Part shown: positions 53,173 to 61,889 of the stretch, piece by piece | How positions within the stretch are numbered: position 1 is the first letter of the stretch | Layout of the letters: each line of letters opens with the position of its first letter | Assembly: GCF_000621705.1 (NCBI RefSeq) | Contig: NZ_JHXO01000013.1 | Location: 62,001 to 126,000 of the forward strand | Reading direction: 5' to 3' | Source of the DNA: Prolixibacter bellariivorans ATCC BAA-1284 | GTDB lineage: Bacteria; Bacteroidota; Bacteroidia; Bacteroidales; Prolixibacteraceae | DNA length: 64,000 nucleotides | Program-made: the position numbers and the translations under genes | Notes under the pieces: generated by a model | Seen by the model: the letters and a program-made list of their open reading frames with translations, nothing else | Told to the model about the DNA's origin: nothing | Database searches by the model: none

Positions 53173-53640
53173 TTAATTTCCCGGTTCTAACGAACGAAGA
53201 TAATCGACCAGCTGAGTTCGTTGAGCATCTGTCAGTCGGGCTTTGGGATGCATCCAGGTGTAAGAGGTGAGGGGCATGACACCTTCTTTCACGTCGATGG
53301 TCATACCTTCCAGTTTGAGGTTGGCTGTTTTTTCGGGGTAATTGCCCCATTCGGAAAGGTTAATATGTGCCCGTGCTTCATCAATGTGTGATTCCAGCAT
53401 CCAGGAAACCGGTGCTACATGTGAATACCACGGAAATTCGGTGGCATTGGAATGACAGTCGTAGCAGGCATTTCGCATCATGCTGCTGATTTCGGACGAT
53501 GGCTGGTTGATGTGCAGGAAATCCTTGGCTGGTGCCGTGTTGGGATCTTGCAAATGAACAGGAACAAACTGAATCAGTATGAAAACGATGAACAAGGCAA
53601 CGGTGATTTTGCCTAACAGGTTAAGTTTGATTTTTTTCAT
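53173..53640 (-). CDS. Exported haem-binding protein with CxxCH
   Basis: This is a 155-residue protein with one N-terminal hydrophobic anchor (LLGKITVALFIVFILIQFV). A single CYDCH haem attachment motif (near residue 60) is followed by FPWYSHVAPVSWMLESHID, typical of the haem-binding domain family (PF14376-like). I chose the ATG at 53640 (MKKIKLN). A start 12 codons earlier is possible but gives a poor N-terminus. It is probably a periplasmic c-type cytochrome of low molecular mass. The electron partner is not visible. Confidence 0.85.
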   Translation of the reverse strand: MKKIKLNLLGKITVALFIVFILIQFVPVHLQDPNTAPAKDFLHINQPSSEISSMMRNACYDCHSNATEFPWYSHVAPVSWMLESHIDEARAHINLSEWGNYPEKTANLKLEGMTIDVKEGVMPLTSYTWMHPKARLTDAQRTQLVDYLRSLEPGN

Positions 53641-53735
53641 CAAGTATACATTTGGTTGATTAGTAGTTACTCGCAAGTCATAAAATTACAACAAATCTTT
53701 TTCCCTTGCCAATTAAATATGGGAAGCAATAACCG

Positions 53736-55034
53736 TTAAAAATAGCGTATGTACAGGTACAACGAAGTAATAACAATGGAGACCAGCATCATTGGGAAAC
53801 CGATTTTGAAATACTCTTTGAACTTAATGGGGTAAGGGGTTTTTTGAGTAAATCCGGCTACAATAATGTTGGCGGCAGCACCAATCAAAGTCCCATTTCC
53901 TCCGAAACATGCCCCGAGTGACAGTGCCCACCATATCGGTTCAATGCTTTGGTCGGGGTTGATAGCCATTTCTTTAATAACGGAAATCATGGTTGCCGTG
54001 TAGGGAATACTGTTAATGAAGGTTGTCGACAATGCCGACATCCATAGCACAAGCTGGGCAGCTGGCTCTGTTTCGCCATGTGTTACTTCTACCATCTTGT
54101 CCGCCAGAAAACTGATGATACCGGTTTTTTCCAGACCACCAATAATAATGAACAGACCAATAAAGAAGAAAAGCGTGGCCCATTCTACCTCTTTCAGTAT
54201 TTCCTCCGGGTCCTGTTTGGTCACCATCATCATGGTAAAACCACCACCAATGGCTAATGTCGCGAGGTCAATCTTGTGCAGTTGGTGGGTGATGAATAGC
54301 GTGATGATGACGAGGAAGACGATCAGTGTAGTATAGAAAAAGCGTTTGTTTTGGATGGCTCTTTTTTCGTCGAATGCCTGAATTTTTTCCTTGTCGGCAA
54401 TTACGGCAGATAATTTTTTGTAATAGATGAGCCGGAGGAGAAAGAAGGTAACAACAGATACGATCAATACCACAGGTGAATTATTCTGAATAAAATCCAT
54501 GAAATCGAGGTTGGTGGCACCGCCTATCATGATATTGGGCGGATCACCAATCAGTGTTGCAGCCCCACCGATATTCGAAAAGAGTATTTCGGAAATCAGT
54601 ATCGGCATCGGATTAATTTTCATGGTGTCAGCTACCGCGAAAGTCAACGGAACAATGATTAAAACAGTGGTAACATTATCGAGGAACGCAGACAAAATTG
54701 CGGTAACGATGGACAGCACGACCAGAATCCGCCACGGGCTTCCTCCGGTGAGTTTGATACTCTTAATGGCGATGTACTCGAATAACCCCGATTTTCGCAT
54801 AACAGCCACGGTCATCATCATGCCACTAAGCAAACCGATGGTTTCAAAATCTATCGCCTCAATAGCTTCTTCCTGATTGACAATGTGAAAAGCCACCAGT
54901 AAAAAAGCTCCAATCATGGCTGCAATGGCATTGGGGAGTGTTTCGGTTGTAATAAATACAAACGTAAAGATGAAGATGACCAGGGTGGTGATGATATGGA
55001 TGGTGTCGAGATGCCAACTCAGGAATTCCGTCAT
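53736..55034 (-). CDS. ArsB/NhaD-type (IT superfamily) ion or anion transporter
   Basis: This is a 432-residue carrier with ~12 helices in two repeats. Conserved loops are SAFLDNVTTVLIIVPLTFA and NIGGAATLIGDPPNIMIGGA in the first half, and GACFGGNGTLIGAAANIIVAG in the second. These are typical of the ArsB/NhaD/P-protein group, which includes arsenite and Na+/H+ carriers. The substrate is not clear. No arsenic genes are present. It ends an operon with a CBS protein and a PfkB kinase (11 bp gap), which suggests a regulated carrier. Confidence 0.85.
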   Translation of the reverse strand: MTEFLSWHLDTIHIITTLVIFIFTFVFITTETLPNAIAAMIGAFLLVAFHIVNQEEAIEAIDFETIGLLSGMMMTVAVMRKSGLFEYIAIKSIKLTGGSPWRILVVLSIVTAILSAFLDNVTTVLIIVPLTFAVADTMKINPMPILISEILFSNIGGAATLIGDPPNIMIGGATNLDFMDFIQNNSPVVLIVSVVTFFLLRLIYYKKLSAVIADKEKIQAFDEKRAIQNKRFFYTTLIVFLVIITLFITHQLHKIDLATLAIGGGFTMMMVTKQDPEEILKEVEWATLFFFIGLFIIIGGLEKTGIISFLADKMVEVTHGETEPAAQLVLWMSALSTTFINSIPYTATMISVIKEMAINPDQSIEPIWWALSLGACFGGNGTLIGAAANIIVAGFTQKTPYPIKFKEYFKIGFPMMLVSIVITSLYLYIRYF

Positions 55035-55045
55035 AAGTTGCCTCC

Positions 55046-55498
55046 TTAGCTTATTTTATTTCCATTGAGAGATACGGTTAGTATTTCGATTCGGGTGAGT
55101 AACCCTATCAGCATTTTACCTTCCAAAACCGGAAGGGCTGTTTTTTTTGAGCGAAAAAGCAAATCGGCAGCGTACGACATGGAATCACTGGGTGTCACAG
55201 TCGGATAATTTGAATCGGTGAACTTGATGGCTTTCTCATCGAGCAAATCATGCAGGTGCCCGACGATGTGATCCAAATCGGCCATGAATGATGTATTATA
55301 CATCGATTTCATGTACTGCGGAACCGATGCATTGAGAATATCCTGTTCGCTGATACAGCCTATATATTCTCCCAATTGATTGACCACCGGAATGGCACAT
55401 ACTCTGTGCCGCTTCATGGTGATGATGACCCGTCGCAAATCCGAATTCTCGTTGACCGACAGAATATCCCTGTATATGAAATCTTTCACCCTGTTCAT
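55046..55498 (-). CDS. Stand-alone CBS-pair protein
   Basis: This is a 150-residue protein made of two CBS domains (about 1-60 and 85-148): DLRRVIITMKRHRVCAIPVVNQ and SYAADLLFRSKKTALPVLEG. CBS pairs sense adenine nucleotides and often gate transporters. Its start overlaps the PfkB gene by 4 bp, and its stop is 11 bp before the carrier gene. A regulatory link to the carrier is a reasonable inference. Confidence 0.88.
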   Translation of the reverse strand: MNRVKDFIYRDILSVNENSDLRRVIITMKRHRVCAIPVVNQLGEYIGCISEQDILNASVPQYMKSMYNTSFMADLDHIVGHLHDLLDEKAIKFTDSNYPTVTPSDSMSYAADLLFRSKKTALPVLEGKMLIGLLTRIEILTVSLNGNKIS

Positions 55499-56442
55499 GA
55501 CACTTCCTCCACATCAATGCGTTCAAGGTTGGCCGTAATTTGTTCGGTATTGCGTATCTCTTTGTACAGCGCTTCGATGTTGGTCAGCCCGGCAGCTGAA
55601 GCGTACCGGAGAACATCCGCCGTCGGGAGATTTTGCCGGTATGCATGAATAAATCCCGCGAGGTAGGCATCGGCATAGCCCAGCATGTTGACAATTTTCA
55701 AATCTCTCGGGCGCAAAATGTAAGACTGCTTTCGGGTAACCGCCACTACATTTTCAATCCGGTGTGTGAAAATGACAAACTCCGTATCTTTTTGGTAAGC
55801 AATGATTTCTCTTCCTGCCTGCAGAAACGCATCAATACCATCGAGCGGACGGCCCATGAAATGGTGGTAACTGCGCATATCCGGATTGATAAGAAATGGT
55901 CCGGAATCAATTAATGGATCGGTATATTTGGGCGCAGCGTGCAAAACCACTTTGATCCCGTGTCCCTGGGCCATGATAATCATTTGGCGGTACACATCTT
56001 CGATGACACCTTTAGGAAGTGAACCGGCCAGTACAACCATATCAACCCGGTTGAGAAGTCGTTCGTAGCTTTCCAGCAAGAATACCAGGTCGTCTTCCGG
56101 AATCTCTTGCCCAAAGTCGTTTATTTCGGTCAGCGTTTCATGTTGCGTGTCCAGAATGGATGTGTTGGTCCGGGTGGAACCTTCGGTAAAGACGAAGCTG
56201 GTGGTAATGCCGCTTTGTCGCAGGGAGTCACAAAGCAAATGTCCTTCATGACCACCGGCAAAGCCTGTTGCAATCGTGTCATCGCCCAGTACTTTTAGGT
56301 TCAGCGCAATGTTAACACCTTTCCCACCGGGAACCGTCATACTCATCTCCCGACTGTCGAGCCGATGCAACTTGTGAATTTCAAACCCGTTCAGGATTAG
56401 GATTTTATCGATGGCCGGATTCAATGTGACGGTTAGTATCAT
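55495..56442 (-). CDS. PfkB-family sugar kinase (LacC/FruK-like) with altered GAGD motif
   Basis: This 315-residue ribokinase-fold protein looks like 1-phosphofructokinase/LacC. N-terminal LTVTLNPAID and VPGGKGVNIALNLKVLG bind the sugar phosphate. In the usual second signature DTTGAGDxF the window has VNMLGYADAYLAGF: the catalytic Asp is kept but the Gly-Ala-Gly anion hole is changed to Gly-Tyr-Ala. I chose the ATG at 56442 (MILTVTLNPAID). It is the first gene of the operon with the CBS protein and the carrier, which is an odd setting for a glycolytic kinase. Confidence 0.85.
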   Translation of the reverse strand: MILTVTLNPAIDKILILNGFEIHKLHRLDSREMSMTVPGGKGVNIALNLKVLGDDTIATGFAGGHEGHLLCDSLRQSGITTSFVFTEGSTRTNTSILDTQHETLTEINDFGQEIPEDDLVFLLESYERLLNRVDMVVLAGSLPKGVIEDVYRQMIIMAQGHGIKVVLHAAPKYTDPLIDSGPFLINPDMRSYHHFMGRPLDGIDAFLQAGREIIAYQKDTEFVIFTHRIENVVAVTRKQSYILRPRDLKIVNMLGYADAYLAGFIHAYRQNLPTADVLRYASAAGLTNIEALYKEIRNTEQITANLERIDVEEVS

Positions 56443-56690
56443 AAGGCATCTCCCGGTTTTTGTTGGATGAGAAAGCAAGTGTGCTATGTATAAATTTAAG
56501 GAAAATAATCGTCGGGTTTAGGTAAGGCGGAGGATTTTAAGGAGTTATGCAACATAAACGCTGATGAGATGTAACAGAATATAACCATTTATTAAGTACT
56601 CTATTTAGCTAAAAGCGGAATCTACAAAGGTTTAGGTTGAGAGTGGATTGTGTGAGCCTTTCGCCTTGGAATTTAGAATGGATATACAGA

Positions 56691-56729
56691 ATTAAGCATA
56701 TTTTAAGTTTTTATAGAGAACCAGTTAAG
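56691..56729 (+). promoter_or_regulatory. TTAAG boxes at 11-bp spacing upstream of the DUF2231 operon
   Basis: ATTAAG at 56691 and TTTAAG at 56702 are separated by five bases; GTTAAG at 56724 is 22 bp further on. This fits the HTTAAD-N5-HTTAAD direct repeat bound by PmrA-like OmpR regulators. The operon it precedes encodes an OmpR regulator. Similar boxes occur at 59482-59509. Confidence 0.55.
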
Positions 56730-56889
56730 ATTAGCTATTGTTTCTTTGACAGAAACTAAGCGAGTTACAGTACTCCTTAATTTCACTTATGATTTTAACT
56801 TCCGGAAATATACAAATTGATATGACGTGGCAGAATAAGTTGTTCCCCGTCAGTTTAAACGTTATAAATTCATTTAAAAATTGAACGAT

Positions 56890-57339
56890 ATGATTGATAT
56901 TTCACACATCCACCCCATGTTGGTTCACTTCCCGATTGCATTATTAATTGCTGGGTTTTTCTCTGATGTCCTTGGTCTGTTTGTAAAGAAGGAATTCTTT
57001 ACCCGCGCTGGATTTTATTTGTTAATTTTGGGAACGCTCGGGGCAATTGCTGCAGTTATTACCGGGCATATGGCAGGCGATGGCATCGAAGCGGGCTCGC
57101 TGAAGCAAGCTGTTGAAGTTCATGAAGATGCCGGAACATTGACATTGTGGCTCGCTTTAATTACTTCGGCCTTTCGGATTATTCTGGTCTGGTTTGAAAA
57201 ATACAGGGGAGCATTAAAAGCTGTGGCACTGGTTCTTTTTCTCGCGACCGTTTTGTCGGTTGCCCGTACCGGATATTACGGAGGTGAGTTGGTGTACAAA
57301 CATGCCGCCGGCGTCGAACTCAGTTTCGGAAACAACTAA
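56890..57339 (+). CDS. DUF2231 membrane protein
   Basis: This is a 149-residue protein with four helices. HPMLVHFPIALLIAGFFSDVLG at the start is the hallmark of DUF2231, with His residues that may bind haem or metal. A second His lies in helix 2 (ITGHMAGD). I chose the ATG at 56890; the upstream TTG at 56881 adds three residues. It is the first of four same-strand genes with the response regulator (30 bp gap), kinase and rubrerythrin. Confidence 0.85.
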   Translation: MIDISHIHPMLVHFPIALLIAGFFSDVLGLFVKKEFFTRAGFYLLILGTLGAIAAVITGHMAGDGIEAGSLKQAVEVHEDAGTLTLWLALITSAFRIILVWFEKYRGALKAVALVLFLATVLSVARTGYYGGELVYKHAAGVELSFGNN

Positions 57340-57369
57340 TACCTTATCTAACAACTAGTCTGATTCACT

Positions 57370-58044
57370 ATGCGTATTTTAGTCATTGAAGATGAGCCTG
57401 GAATTGCCAGGTTCCTGAAAGAGGGTCTCGAAGAAGAATCTTTCGCCGTTGATGTAGCAGAAGATGGAATTAAGGGGCAGGAGATGGCTATGGACAATGG
57501 TGAAGAGTACGATTTATTACTGGTCGACTGGATGTTGCCCGGTATGAGTGGTGTGGAGATTGTTCGGCAGATTCGTGAAGAAGGCCTGCAAATGCCGGTC
57601 ATTTTTCTGACAGCTCGCGATACCGTACAAGATGCTGTATTTGCGCTGGAAATGGGAGCCAATGATTATATTCGTAAACCTTTTTCGTTTGAAGAGTTGC
57701 TGGCCCGGATAAGGGTTCAGTTACGTGAGCCTTCAGGCGAAACTTCCCGTTTAAGTACAGGGAAACTGGTCATGGATTTAAACACACATCAGGTTTTTCG
57801 TGGTGAGGAAGAAATTCAACTTACGCAAAAAGAGTTTGCGCTTTTGGAGTTTTTGCTTCGAAACAAAGGGAAGGCTTGTTCCCGTACCCGGATAATAGAA
57901 CATGTGTGGGACATCCATTTCGATTATGATACGTCTGTGATTGATGTGTACATTAATTCTCTTCGAAAGAAGATTGACCAGAAAGATGAGCCTGGATTTA
58001 TCCGTACCATTCGTGGTGTCGGTTACATCATACAGGAGGAATAA
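57370..58044 (+). CDS. OmpR family response regulator
   Basis: This is a 224-residue regulator. The receiver starts MRILVIEDEPGIARFLKEGL (acid pair), with phosphoacceptor Asp in LLLVDWMLPGMSG (near residue 55), Thr in FLTARD and Lys in IRKPFSFEEL. The C-terminal winged helix (about 130-224) has GEEEIQLTQKEFALLEFLLR and FDYDTSVIDVYINSLRKKID. It resembles CusR/CopR/QseB-type regulators. It pairs with the kinase gene 24 bp downstream. The likely binding sites are the TTAAG boxes at 56691 and 59482. Confidence 0.93.
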   Translation: MRILVIEDEPGIARFLKEGLEEESFAVDVAEDGIKGQEMAMDNGEEYDLLLVDWMLPGMSGVEIVRQIREEGLQMPVIFLTARDTVQDAVFALEMGANDYIRKPFSFEELLARIRVQLREPSGETSRLSTGKLVMDLNTHQVFRGEEEIQLTQKEFALLEFLLRNKGKACSRTRIIEHVWDIHFDYDTSVIDVYINSLRKKIDQKDEPGFIRTIRGVGYIIQEE

Positions 58045-58068
58045 AAATCGCAAACACGAAACCTACGA

Positions 58069-59463
58069 ATGAGACTTAGCTTCAGCAATCGAATTGCTCT
58101 GTATTACATGGGAACCACCGCAATTTTGACAATGGTGGTGTTTTTTTTCATATACATGGTGGTATATCAGAGTGTGTACCGGCATCTTGATGCTGAGCTG
58201 TCGGAGGAATCCGAGCAGTTAAGCGAAGGCTTCGTTATACTGGACGGTGAGATTGTCATGACGAATCCCTATGAATGGAATGAAAATGAGCATGAGCAGG
58301 TTGAGGTGAATCCTATTTTCATGCAAATTAGTGACGTGCACGGTCAGATTATCAAACGCACTCCTAATTTATACGATGATTCACTAAAAATTTACCTGAA
58401 TCGTACCGAAAACTTTTTCGTCAATACCACACTTTCCAAGCAACCGGTCCGGCAGTTACAAACACCGATTTTTGATTCGTTGAATGAAATAAAGGGATAC
58501 ATGGACATGGCTGTTCCGCTGGAAAGTACAGTGGTTGTCCTGCGGAATCTGCGCAGCGTACTAATTCTGGCTTTTCCGATTGTCCTGATCCTGCTTTTTT
58601 TCGTCACGAGCCTGATTGCCCGCCGAAGCATTCATCCGGTATTCCGGTTAACCGAAACAGCCGAAAAGATCAGCAGGGAAAATTTGAATGAACGGATTCC
58701 GTTGCCATTACACGAAGACGAATTATATACGCTTACGCAGACAATCAATCAGTTGCTTGAACGACTTGAAGATGCTGTAATTCGCGAAAAGCAATTTACA
58801 TCGGATGCTTCCCACGAATTGCGGACACCGCTTTCCATTCTGAAGGGAACACTGGAGGTGATGTTGCGGAAAAGTCGTGAGCCGGAATATTACATCGAGA
58901 AAATCAGCAGCAGTTTATCTGAAGTGAACCGGATGTCGGATTTGGTTGACAAACTTTTATTGCTGGCTCGTTACGAAGGCGATGAAGCTCCGGTTCATTT
59001 GTCGAATGTGGATGTTCAGGATTTGCTGGAAGGCGTTTTGGCCCGTTTTGAAACCCGGTTTGCTGAAAAGAACTTGAAGCTGGCACTGGATTTTACACCG
59101 GAAGTTGTTTTGCAAACGGATCGGTTTATGGTAGAGCAAATTGTGGAGAATCTGATTACGAACGCCATTAAATACAGTCCGGCTAATTCCAAAATATCGA
59201 TCACCTTACAAAAACAGAAAAAAGTGACCAGCCTGGCGGTAGCCGATGAAGGTCCCGGTATTCCCGAACATGCAATGGACGGGATTTTTGACCGCTTTTA
59301 TCGTGTCGACGAATCGCGGAATTCCTTTATCGAAGGTAATGGTCTTGGTTTGGCACTAGTCCGTCGGTTTTGCGGATTGCTGCACATTAGGCCGGAGGTG
59401 GAGAGTAAGCCTGGAAAAGGTACCCGGTTTACCTTGTATTTCCCTGAAGAAAATAGTGTGTAA
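58069..59463 (+). CDS. HAMP-type sensor histidine kinase
   Basis: This is a 464-residue kinase partner of the regulator upstream. Two transmembrane helices (about 12-35 and 163-185) flank a ~130-residue periplasmic sensor domain. The HAMP linker follows, then HisKA with TSDASHELRTPLSILKGTLE (His near 250), and the ATPase NLITNAIKYSPAN, DEGPGIP and GNGLGLALVRRF. The order is that of CusS/QseC-like kinases. The signal is unknown; the exported rubrerythrin downstream suggests oxidative stress or metal. Confidence 0.93.
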   Translation: MRLSFSNRIALYYMGTTAILTMVVFFFIYMVVYQSVYRHLDAELSEESEQLSEGFVILDGEIVMTNPYEWNENEHEQVEVNPIFMQISDVHGQIIKRTPNLYDDSLKIYLNRTENFFVNTTLSKQPVRQLQTPIFDSLNEIKGYMDMAVPLESTVVVLRNLRSVLILAFPIVLILLFFVTSLIARRSIHPVFRLTETAEKISRENLNERIPLPLHEDELYTLTQTINQLLERLEDAVIREKQFTSDASHELRTPLSILKGTLEVMLRKSREPEYYIEKISSSLSEVNRMSDLVDKLLLLARYEGDEAPVHLSNVDVQDLLEGVLARFETRFAEKNLKLALDFTPEVVLQTDRFMVEQIVENLITNAIKYSPANSKISITLQKQKKVTSLAVADEGPGIPEHAMDGIFDRFYRVDESRNSFIEGNGLGLALVRRFCGLLHIRPEVESKPGKGTRFTLYFPEENSV

Positions 59464-59481
59464 ACGGATGTTTTCATCCGA

Positions 59482-59509
59482 TTTAAGCTGTTCTTAAGTT
59501 TCTCTTTAG
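59482..59509 (+). promoter_or_regulatory. Three TTAAG-type boxes at 11-bp spacing before the rubrerythrin gene
   Basis: TTTAAG (59482), CTTAAG (59493) and CTTTAG (59504) are each separated by five bases. The first two match the PmrA-type HTTAAD-N5-HTTAAD box exactly. They lie just after a small hairpin (CGGATG-TTTT-CATCCG, 59465-59480) and ~25-50 bp before the -7 box, the usual activator position. Confidence 0.65.
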
Positions 59510-59531
59510 ACGATCTTTATGGTTGGTGTAT

Positions 59532-59539
59532 TAGATTTG
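59532..59539 (+). promoter_or_regulatory. -7 promoter box of the rubrerythrin gene
   Basis: TAGATTTG matches TAnnTTTG exactly, 37 bp before the ATG. There is no TTTG at the -33 position, so an activator bound at 59482-59509 is expected. Confidence 0.6.
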
Positions 59540-59576
59540 TTCTCATAATAAATAAAGAACAAAACAAACATTGACC

Positions 59577-60203
59577 ATGATGAAAAAAGAATTTTCTTCC
59601 TTGTTACTGGCATTTGTATTAATGCTGGGATTTACGCCTGTTTTTGCTGCAGGAAATACACAAACCGTGAAAGATTTACAGGACGCTTTCACGGGTGAGA
59701 GCACAGCGCATGCCAAGTATGCGGCTTTCGCCAAAAAGGCAAAAGAAGAAGGCTATGCTAAAATTGCTTTGTTATTCGAAGCAGCTTCACGTGCAGAGAA
59801 GATACATGCCGGAAATCATCAAGCGGCCTTGAAACAACTCGGAGCAGATGTTCCGGTAGTGAATCCGGAGTTTGATGTGAAAGGTACGCGTGACAATTTG
59901 AAAGATGCAATAGCGGGCGAATCATACGAAGTGGCAACCATGTATCCCAACTTTTTAAAGGATGCATCGAAAGAGAAGGTAAACATTGCCATGATGTCAT
60001 TCAACTACGCATTCCAGACTGAGAAAAAACACAAAGAGTTGTATGAGAATGCACTTAATTCGCTGGATAATAATCAGGTAAATAGTATGCCGTCGCTTTA
60101 CCAGGTTTGTCTGGTGTGTGGCAACACCTATGCCGGACAAGGACCTGCCCGTTGCGGTATTTGCATGACGCCGAATGAAAAATTTGTTACACTGAAACTT
60201 TAA
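59577..60203 (+). CDS. Exported rubrerythrin
   Basis: This 208-residue protein has an N-terminal signal peptide (KEFSSLLLAFVLMLGFTPVFA, cleavage after AxA) followed by a four-helix ferritin-like domain with Glu/His ligands in FTGESTAHAKYAAFAKKA, EAASRAEKIHAG, AGESYEVATMYP and QTEKKHKEL. The C-terminal rubredoxin-like ribbon has CLVCGNTY and CGICMTP. Rubrerythrins reduce peroxide and are usually cytoplasmic, so an exported one is unusual. I chose the ATG at 59577; a TTG at 59571 is less likely. It has its own promoter with regulator boxes. Confidence 0.92.
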   Translation: MMKKEFSSLLLAFVLMLGFTPVFAAGNTQTVKDLQDAFTGESTAHAKYAAFAKKAKEEGYAKIALLFEAASRAEKIHAGNHQAALKQLGADVPVVNPEFDVKGTRDNLKDAIAGESYEVATMYPNFLKDASKEKVNIAMMSFNYAFQTEKKHKELYENALNSLDNNQVNSMPSLYQVCLVCGNTYAGQGPARCGICMTPNEKFVTLKL

Positions 60204-60264
60204 GAGTAGAGAAGACCATTTTGATGCAGTGTTACTGAAACAATTGGTTGATTAATTGAGAAGA

Positions 60265-60298
60265 GGGCTTTCCCGTTTATTTGGGAAAGCCTTTCTTT
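60265..60298 (+). terminator. Rho-independent terminator of the rubrerythrin gene
   Basis: GGGCTTTCCC pairs with GGGAAAGCC(C/T) across an eight-base loop, followed by TTTCTTT. It abuts the stop of the converging CAP gene. Confidence 0.88.
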
Positions 60299-61307
60299 AT
60301 TCTACCCTGATGACGATTCCAGATGCTTGAATTTTACCACGGTTACTGGCTCTCCTTCCACCTTGATACGGTTCTTTGCTCAGGTAAATCTGAATGTAGT
60401 ATAAGCCTTTTTTATTGAAGCGTTTTCGTATGGTGATATAACCGTCGCGGTTGGGGGATGGAATTTCCCAGGGCCATAACTGGAAAGCTATTTCTCTGGT
60501 GAAATCATTGTAGCTATTCAATCGATTGATTTGAGCGCGGGTCATGGGCTTCAGTGGAGGTTCGTAGTAGCCGATGATGGCATACGGGTAAAGCTTCTTA
60601 TCCAACAACCGGAATTGTATTGCAGCCGTTTCTCCCTTCTTGATGGTTTGCAGAAATGGACCAAACTGTATATAGCGGTCGAGATATTCTTCGTAATACC
60701 GGAAGCCATGCGTACACGAAGCCGTTCCGATACCTACGTAATTATGAAACGGCCCAATGACCGTTTGCTTGTGTCCGTCATCCGGAGCTTTTTCTTCCAT
60801 GAAACCGGTATGAGCATTCTCCATCAATTTGACAATATTATCGAAATCGGGTGAAATCTTTCCTGTGGTGATTAAGGCCGAAGCGTTTTCCGATACATGG
60901 TCGGTACCACCGGCAAAAGCGTATCGGTGGTATGGTTTTTCACCTTGAAGATTCCAGTGCCCGAAAAAGCCATTGTCACACGATTTGCGGCTCATTTTGT
61001 TGGCTACCCGGCTGGCCAGAATATCCAGTTTCAGTGACGGAACAGAATATTTTCTCCGGCTTTCGTTGATGTGGTGCAGCAGGATGATTTTGGATAAAAG
61101 CATCAAATTGTCATCCCGGTAGTTACTTAGCCGGTGTTCTTTGTTATTCAGAATCTGGTAATAGGCAAATTCTTCCCGTGAAATATGGTGGTCCCGAATT
61201 TTTTGGTCCAGGTTAGCTTCAGGTTCCGTCAAATTTTGGGAAAAAGCAATCCCGTGAAAGAGACTGAAGGAAATAATAAGTAAAGCAAAAAATGGAATGA
61301 TTTTCAT
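60297..61307 (-). CDS. Exported CAP-domain protein
   Basis: This is a 336-residue protein with a signal peptide (MKIIPFFALLIISFSLFHGIAFSQ). Residues ~85-205 are a CAP/SCP (PR-1 like) domain: HHINESRRKYSVPSLKLDI, FFGHWNLQGEKPYHRY with the conserved His, and SENAS, then GPFHNYVGIGTA. The C-terminal ~130 residues are a beta-rich region of unknown type with aromatic residues. The role of bacterial CAP proteins is mostly unknown. It converges with the rubrerythrin gene. Confidence 0.85.
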   Translation of the reverse strand: MKIIPFFALLIISFSLFHGIAFSQNLTEPEANLDQKIRDHHISREEFAYYQILNNKEHRLSNYRDDNLMLLSKIILLHHINESRRKYSVPSLKLDILASRVANKMSRKSCDNGFFGHWNLQGEKPYHRYAFAGGTDHVSENASALITTGKISPDFDNIVKLMENAHTGFMEEKAPDDGHKQTVIGPFHNYVGIGTASCTHGFRYYEEYLDRYIQFGPFLQTIKKGETAAIQFRLLDKKLYPYAIIGYYEPPLKPMTRAQINRLNSYNDFTREIAFQLWPWEIPSPNRDGYITIRKRFNKKGLYYIQIYLSKEPYQGGRRASNRGKIQASGIVIRVE

Positions 61308-61363
61308 GCCTTTTGAATAAATAGTCCTTACCTGAATAACAAATATCAGACCTTTTGGATGAC

Positions 61364-61400
61364 AAAAAAAGGGGCAGATGCCTTAACATCGCCCCTTTTT
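61364..61400 (-). terminator. Rho-independent terminator
   Basis: GGGGC-A-GATG with CATC-GCCCC is flanked by seven A and five T, so it would work on both strands. It ends the − strand unit from the small membrane protein. Confidence 0.8.
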
Positions 61401-61703
61401 CGCTCTCGGGTTCCTCGGGGAGGAATGGATTGGTTGGGTTAAAAAAATAAATTGGTTTTGAAAAAGTCAACCAAGCCTCGCTCAACTAACTGAATCCATC
61501 ATTCTAAACCTGACTGCTCTGATAGGTTAACCATTTTATTGATAAATAGCAGATAATCTACTAGTTGCAAGTTTCTGAATCTTGTTTTATAAAAACGGGG
61601 ATGTTGTAAATTTGGTATGTGGAAGAGCAAAAAAAAATAAAGTTTTTCGCACAGAAAATCAATATGTTAACTGATGAAAGGGTAGATGAGGATTACCTTT
61701 TAT
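61401..61703. other. Intergenic region, no gene seen
   Basis: This 303-bp AT-rich stretch lies between a terminator and the small membrane protein gene. The transcript of that gene would run through it, so it could be a long 3' UTR. I see no open frame of note. Confidence 0.35.
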
Positions 61704-61889
61704 TTACTCCTTCGTTTTTCGACTCATTAGAACAATAAAAATGCCGATAACGGGTGTCAGCAAAATACACCAGAAAACGGAACGGCCATAACCTATGGTC
61801 CGGTTTTTCCCGATGTATTCTGCAATAAAATGGGTGAGGATGAAATAGACTACACCAAATACGATCGATATGACAATTCCGGCATTCAT
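61704..61889 (-). CDS. Small two-helix membrane protein
   Basis: This is a 61-residue protein with two hydrophobic segments (IVISIVFGVVYFILTHFIAE and FWCILLTPVIGIFIVLM) joined by a short basic loop (GKNRTIGYGRS). Small proteins of this form (GKNRxIGYGxS) are common in Bacteroidota and have no known role. It lies 85 bp after the dehydrogenase stop on the same strand. Confidence 0.65.
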   Translation of the reverse strand: MNAGIVISIVFGVVYFILTHFIAEYIGKNRTIGYGRSVFWCILLTPVIGIFIVLMSRKTKE

